From the NCBI RefSeq assembly GCF_959025735.1, contig NZ_CAUFJQ010000078.1, positions 1 to 9,279 of the forward strand: DNA of 9,279 bases. The letters run 5' to 3'. The DNA comes from an uncultured Streptococcus sp. (GTDB lineage Bacteria; Bacillota; Bacilli; Lactobacillales; Streptococcaceae). Both the position numbers and the translations under genes were made by a program. Shown in pieces: positions 5,420-9,279 of the stretch. Below the pieces are notes generated by a model. The model was given only the letters and a program-made list of their open reading frames with translations. It was not told the DNA's origin and did not search any database. Positions within the stretch are counted from its first letter, which is position 1. Each line of letters opens with the position of its first letter.

Positions 5420-6364
5420 ATGTCAAGAAAAATCGTCGTTGCTTTGGGAGGAAATGCTATTCTCTCATCTGATCCTTCTGCTCAAGCTCAACAAGAAGCA
5501 CTTGTAGAAACAGCAAAACACTTAGTCAAATTAATCAAAAACGGGGATGACTTGATCATCACTCACGGAAATGGTCCTCAAGTAGGGAACCTTTTGCTCC
5601 AACACTTGGCAGCAAACTCTGAAAAAAACCCTGCTTTCCCACTTGATTCATTAGTTGCTATGACCGAAGGAAGTATTGGCTACTGGCTTCAAAATGCTCT
5701 TCAAAATGCTCTTCATGAAGAAGGAATCGAAAAAGATGTGGCTTCTGTTGTGACACAAGTCATTGTTGATAAGAACGACCCAGCTTTTGTCAACCTCAGC
5801 AAACCAATCGGTCCATTCTACTCAGAAGAAGAAGCAAAAGCAGAAGCTGAAAAATCAGGAGCAACTTTCAAAGAAGATGCTGGTCGTGGCTGGCGTAAAG
5901 TTGTGGCTTCACCAAAACCAGTGGATATCAAAGAAATCAATACCATCCGTACTTTGTTGAACGACGGTCAAGTCGTTGTGGCAGCCGGTGGTGGCGGTAT
6001 CCCAGTTGTGAAAGAAGCAGATGGTAGCTTATCTGGTGTTGAAGCGGTTATCGATAAAGACTTTGCATCTCAACGTTTGGCTGAATTAGTAGAAGCAGAC
6101 CTCTTCATCGTCTTGACTGGTGTCGATTATGTCTTTGTGAACTACAACAAACCAGACCAAGCAAAATTGGAACATGTTAATGTGGCTCAATTGGAAGAAT
6201 ATATCAAACAAGACCAATTTGCACCAGGAAGCATGCTTCCTAAAGTGGAAGCTGCCATTGCCTTCGTCAATGGTCGCCCAGAAGGAAAAGCAGTTATTAC
6301 ATCACTTGAAAACCTTGGCGCTTTGATTGAGTCTGAAAGTGGAACAATCATCCAAAAAGACTAA
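5420..6364 (+). CDS. arcC: Carbamate kinase
   Basis: Transfers the phosphate of carbamoyl phosphate to ADP, giving ATP and carbamate, which breaks down to CO2 and ammonia; this is the energy-yielding step. It has 314 residues, normal length, and the amino-acid-kinase fold (PF00696). Motifs in order are ALGGNAI (8-14), THGNGPQVGN (48-57), MTEGSIGYWLQ (81-91), AGGGGIPV (189-196), IDKDFASQRLAE (211-222), LTGVDYV (232-238) and FAPGSMLPKVEAA (267-279). The last carries the family signature with K275. The ribosome binding site is AAGGGA (5408-5413), 6 bases before the ATG and squeezed between the terminator and the start. It stands 85 bases after arcB. Confidence 0.96.
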   Translation: MSRKIVVALGGNAILSSDPSAQAQQEALVETAKHLVKLIKNGDDLIITHGNGPQVGNLLLQHLAANSEKNPAFPLDSLVAMTEGSIGYWLQNALQNALHEEGIEKDVASVVTQVIVDKNDPAFVNLSKPIGPFYSEEEAKAEAEKSGATFKEDAGRGWRKVVASPKPVDIKEINTIRTLLNDGQVVVAAGGGGIPVVKEADGSLSGVEAVIDKDFASQRLAELVEADLFIVLTGVDYVFVNYNKPDQAKLEHVNVAQLEEYIKQDQFAPGSMLPKVEAAIAFVNGRPEGKAVITSLENLGALIESESGTIIQKD

Positions 6365-6403
6365 TGAAAAATTAGGAAAAAACTAGTATTTTAAAGCTTA
6401 TTG

Positions 6404-6412
6404 TGATAGAAT
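6404..6412 (+). promoter_or_regulatory. Possible extended -10 promoter for arcD
   Basis: TGA-TAGAAT (6404-6412) is an extended -10 with 5 of 6 matches to TATAAT, in an AT-rich region, with no good -35 (TAGTAT at 6384-6389). A start near 6419 would put a cre-like site and a perfect palindrome right at the start of the transcript. The 124-bp arcC-arcD gap is the longest inside the operon. Tentative. Confidence 0.35.
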
Positions 6413-6420
6413 AAATCTAT

Positions 6421-6453
6421 AGGTAAGCGTTTTACAAGAGACTCTTGTAAAAC
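6421..6453. promoter_or_regulatory. 25-bp perfect palindrome with overlapping cre-like site before arcD
   Basis: GTTTTACAAGAG (6429-6440) and CTCTTGTAAAAC (6442-6453) are exact reverse complements around one A. No T-run follows (ATCACTCAC), so it is not a standard terminator. As DNA it is operator-like; as RNA it is a stable hairpin that could mark a processing site or protect arcD mRNA. AGGTAAGCGTTTTACA (6421-6436) overlaps its left arm and resembles a degenerate cre with the central CG and about 11 of 14 consensus positions. Confidence 0.55.
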
Positions 6454-6488
6454 ATCACTCACACTTTGTTGCGTTAGGAGGAAGACAA

Positions 6489-8000
6489 ATGAGTGAAAAA
6501 ACGAAAAAAGGATTTAAGATGCCTTCATCTTTTTCCGTATTGTTAATTATCATTGCTATTATGGCAGTGTTAACTTGGATTATTCCAGCTGGTCAATACA
6601 AGGTTGACGATGCAGGTGCTATCATTGCAGGTAGTTATGAATCTGTAAAAGCACATCCTCAAGGGATTTGGGATGTCTTGATGGCCCCAATCAATGCCAT
6701 GCTTGGTAAAGCACCAACCAGTGCAGCGATTGATGTAGCCTTCTTCATCTTGATGGTCGGTGGTTTCCTTGGAGTTGTGAACGAAACAGGTACCCTTGAT
6801 GTAGGGATTGCTTCTATCGTTCGTAAATACAAAGGCCGCGAAAAAATGTTGATTTTGATCTTGATGCCATTGTTTGCCCTTGGTGGTACAACTTATGGTA
6901 TGGGTGAAGAAACCATGGCCTTCTATCCACTTCTTGTACCTGTTATGATGTCCGTTGGTTTTGACAGCTTGACAGGGGTAGCCATTATCCTCTTAGGATC
7001 CCAAATCGGATGTTTGGCGTCAACATTGAACCCATTTGCAACAGTTATCGCTTCTGATACTGCAGGTATCTCAAGTGCTTCAGGTCTCTTACTTCGTGTG
7101 ATCTTCTGGATCGTATTGACAGGACTTAGCACATACTATGTATACCGTTATGCAGATAAGGTTCAAAAAGACCCAACCAAATCTCTCACCTATGCAACTC
7201 GTGAAGAAGATTTGAAACACTTCAATGTTGAAAGTGGCGAAGAAATTCCTTCACAAATGAACAAGAAACAAAAACGTGTCTTGGTCGTCTTCATCTCAAC
7301 ATTCGTGATCATGGTTGCTGGATTTATCCCATTCAAAGATTTGGGTATTAAATTCTTTGAAACCTTCAACGAATCTCTCCATAAAATTCCAGTACTTGGT
7401 CAATTGATCGGTAACACAGATGCTCTTGGTACATGGTACTTCCCTCAAACAGCTATGCTCTTTGCCTTCATGGGAATCCTCGTTGGTATCATTTATGGCT
7501 TGAAAGAAGATAAAATTATTTCATCTTTCATGAATGGTGCAGCTGACCTCTTGAGTGTTGCTCTTATCGTAGCGGTAGCACGTGGTATCCAAGTCATCAT
7601 GAACGACGGTATGATCACTGCGACAATTCTTCACTGGGGTGAAGAAGGACTGAAAGGTCTTTCATCTCAATTGTTCATTGTCTTGACTTACATTTTCTAC
7701 TTGCCAATGTCATTCTTGATCCCATCATCATCTGGTCTTGCCAGTGCAACAATGGGTATCATGGCACCTCTTGGTAAATTCGTCAATGTACCAGGTAGCT
7801 TGATTGTCACAGCTTACCAATCTGCATCTGGTGTCTTGAACTTGATCGCACCAACTTCAGGTATCGTAATGGGAGCTCTTGCTCTTGGACGTGTTGACTT
7901 GAGTGCATGGTGGAAATTCATGGGTAAATTGGTCGTAGCGATTGTTGTGATCACCATTGCCCTTCTTCTACTAGGAACTGTGGTTCCATTCTTGCAATAG
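6489..8000 (+). CDS. arcD: YfcC/DcuC-family membrane transporter, presumed arginine-ornithine antiporter
   Basis: 503 residues, very hydrophobic. Likely membrane segments are near 14-34, 82-100, 119-134, 144-157, 162-182, 200-220, 263-282, 318-338, 354-372, 395-412, 416-432, 436-466 and 478-500, with a charged cytoplasmic loop at about 221-262. Motifs typical of the DcuC/YfcC superfamily (PF03606) include TWIIPAGQY near 29-37, GGTTYGMGEETMAFYPL (132-148), the polar IPSSSGLASA (411-420) and APTSGIVMGALALGR (454-468); the last two look like paired re-entrant loops. This is not the APC-type ArcD of Pseudomonas or Lactococcus. Streptococcal ADI operons are known to use this family in the arcD position, so arginine-ornithine exchange is inferred mainly from context. 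AGGAGG (6476-6481) lies 7 bases before the ATG. arcT starts 17 bases after its stop. Confidence 0.9.
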   Translation: MSEKTKKGFKMPSSFSVLLIIIAIMAVLTWIIPAGQYKVDDAGAIIAGSYESVKAHPQGIWDVLMAPINAMLGKAPTSAAIDVAFFILMVGGFLGVVNETGTLDVGIASIVRKYKGREKMLILILMPLFALGGTTYGMGEETMAFYPLLVPVMMSVGFDSLTGVAIILLGSQIGCLASTLNPFATVIASDTAGISSASGLLLRVIFWIVLTGLSTYYVYRYADKVQKDPTKSLTYATREEDLKHFNVESGEEIPSQMNKKQKRVLVVFISTFVIMVAGFIPFKDLGIKFFETFNESLHKIPVLGQLIGNTDALGTWYFPQTAMLFAFMGILVGIIYGLKEDKIISSFMNGAADLLSVALIVAVARGIQVIMNDGMITATILHWGEEGLKGLSSQLFIVLTYIFYLPMSFLIPSSSGLASATMGIMAPLGKFVNVPGSLIVTAYQSASGVLNLIAPTSGIVMGALALGRVDLSAWWKFMGKLVVAIVVITIALLLLGTVVPFLQ

Positions 8001-8017
8001 AATAAAGTAGGTGTTTC

Positions 8018-9279
8018 ATGAAAAATAGAATAAAGAACGATGTAAAAGAGCAGTTTTTAAACTCGCTTCAAACCATCATTTCTTACCCCTCAGTATTAAA
8101 CGAAGGGGAAAATGGAACACCGTTTGGACAAGCTATCCAAGATGTCCTAGAAAAAACCTTAGAGCTTGCTCGAGAATTAGGTTTTCAAACATATATAGAT
8201 CCTGAAGGATACTATGGATATGCAGAGATCGGTCAGGGGGAAGAACTCCTGGCCGTTCTTTGTCACTTGGATGTTGTTCCAGCCGGTGATCTAAAAGATT
8301 GGCAAACGTCACCTTTTGAAGCGACTATTGTCGGTGACTATCTAGTAGGTCGTGGTGTGCAGGATGATAAGGGTCCGTCCCTCGCTGCCCTCTATGCAGT
8401 TAAGAGTTTGTTGGATGATGGCATCCAGTTTACCAAACGAATTCGCTTTATCTTTGGGACGGATGAAGAAACCTTGTGGCGCTGTATGAACCGCTACAAC
8501 CAAATCGAAGAGCAAGCAGATCTTGGATTTGCACCGGATTCCTCTTTCCCATTAACCTATGCTGAAAAAGGCTTATTACAAGTGAAATTGCATGGTCCAG
8601 GTTGGGATGATCTTCCCTTACAGGCTGGTCAGGCCCTCAATGTTGTTCCAGACAAGGCGACCTATGCTGGTCATCGTTTGGAAGAGTTGCTTCCTGTTTT
8701 GGATCAAAGTGGGGTTCAGTATAGCCAAACAGAAGATTCTGTAACGGTTTTGGGTGTTTCCAAGCACTCTAAAGATGCAGCTGAAGGAGTGAATGCTATT
8801 GTCGGTTTAGCGGAAAGTTTATCCCTCATCCAACCCCATCCAGCTTTGCTATTTATCGCAGATGCAGTTGGTGAGGATGCAACTGGTGAGGCTCTATTTG
8901 GCCCTATTTCAGATGAACCAAGTGGCGATCTTTCCTTTAATCTTGCGACCCTTGTGATCGATCAAGAACAATCGGAAATCGGGATTGATATCCGGATCCC
9001 CGTCTTAGCAGATAAGGATGCCTTGGTAGCTCGTTTGCAAGAAATTGCAGCTAGCTATCAGTTGGAATATGAAGAGTTTGATTATCTGGCTCCTTTATAT
9101 GTTCCTTTGGATAGTCCTTTAGTCAGCTCTTTGATGGCCGTCTATCAGGAAGAAACTGGTGATAAGACACCAGCTATGTCTTCTGGTGGTGCGACATTTG
9201 CGCGGACCATGGAAAATTGTGTCGCTTTTGGGGCTCTTTTCCCAGGTGCAGAACAGACCGAGCACCAAGCCAATGAACG
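8018..9279 (+). CDS. arcT: M20-family dipeptidase (PepV-like), 3' end outside window
   Basis: The frame is open from the ATG at 8018 to the window end: 420 codons plus 2 bases without a stop. PepV-type enzymes have about 440-470 residues, so roughly 20-50 are missing. Metal and catalytic residues of the M20 family (PF01546) are visible: H83 and D85 in CHLDVVPAGD, D116 in GRGVQDDKGP, catalytic E150 and metal-binding E151 in GTDEET, D174 in APDSSFP, a lid-domain H250 in SKHSKDAAEGVNA, and H417 in EHQANE near the edge. All are present, so it should be an active zinc dipeptidase in the cytosol. In S. gordonii a gene in this position is called arcT, described as a putative peptidase or transaminase; this one is clearly a peptidase. 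It may release arginine or other residues from imported peptides. The ribosome binding site is weak (AGTAGGTG, 8007-8014), and translation may be partly coupled to arcD. Codon use is less biased than in arcABCD. Confidence 0.88.
   Translation, partial: MKNRIKNDVKEQFLNSLQTIISYPSVLNEGENGTPFGQAIQDVLEKTLELARELGFQTYIDPEGYYGYAEIGQGEELLAVLCHLDVVPAGDLKDWQTSPFEATIVGDYLVGRGVQDDKGPSLAALYAVKSLLDDGIQFTKRIRFIFGTDEETLWRCMNRYNQIEEQADLGFAPDSSFPLTYAEKGLLQVKLHGPGWDDLPLQAGQALNVVPDKATYAGHRLEELLPVLDQSGVQYSQTEDSVTVLGVSKHSKDAAEGVNAIVGLAESLSLIQPHPALLFIADAVGEDATGEALFGPISDEPSGDLSFNLATLVIDQEQSEIGIDIRIPVLADKDALVARLQEIAASYQLEYEEFDYLAPLYVPLDSPLVSSLMAVYQEETGDKTPAMSSGGATFARTMENCVAFGALFPGAEQTEHQANE

Noticed and set aside
1..9279. 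CRISPR array, tRNA or rRNA genes, insertion sequence, or phage genes
   Set aside because: No regularly spaced repeats, tRNA-like cloverleaf, rRNA sequence or transposase/phage coding region was recognised; the only mobile-type element is the small repeat at 1773-1948.

Overview
The window comes from a low-GC Firmicute, almost certainly a viridans-group Streptococcus of the sanguinis/gordonii/parasanguinis/mitis kind. The reasons are the gene order (FNR-like regulator, then arcA, arcB, arcC, a YfcC-type arcD and a PepV-like arcT), strong AGGAGG ribosome binding sites, catabolite-response elements (cre) in front of arcA, and an intergenic repeat with GAGGCTGGGACAAAAGTC-type ends that I recall as common in these species. 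Species cannot be fixed from the sequence alone. All recognised genes are on the + strand.

Layout. 1-597 is the 3' end of a HerA-like (DUF853) ATPase gene. 696-1763 is a membrane-anchored, class A beta-lactamase-like serine hydrolase whose predicted promoter lies so close to its ATG that the mRNA may be leaderless. 1764-2080 has no gene; it holds a terminator-like hairpin, a ~176-bp MITE-like repeat and the promoter of the next gene. 2081-2770 is a CRP/FNR-family regulator (flp-like) that ends inside its own intrinsic terminator. 2771-3003 is the control region of the arginine deiminase (ADI) operon, with a -10/-35 promoter, a cre that covers the -35 and spacer, a second upstream cre-like site and inverted repeats. 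Then follow arcA (3004-4233), arcB (4318-5334), arcC (5420-6364), arcD (6489-8000) and most of arcT (8018 to the window end, open).

How it works together. ArcD is expected to bring in arginine in exchange for ornithine. ArcA makes citrulline and ammonia, ArcB phosphorolyses citrulline to ornithine and carbamoyl phosphate, and ArcC uses carbamoyl phosphate to make ATP, CO2 and a second ammonia. The pathway yields energy and raises pH. ArcT, an M20-family dipeptidase, probably feeds the pathway or the amino-acid pool from peptides. Control visible in the DNA includes likely CcpA repression at arcA, a neighbouring FNR-like regulator, and structured spacers between the arc genes: alternative hairpins after arcA, a strong intrinsic terminator after arcB, and a 25-bp perfect palindrome with a possible promoter and cre-like site before arcD.

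This is essentially a known system. I found no new kind of system. The most interesting points are the regulatory structures inside the operon, the possibly leaderless hydrolase gene, and the unusual active-site and recognition-helix residues noted below.
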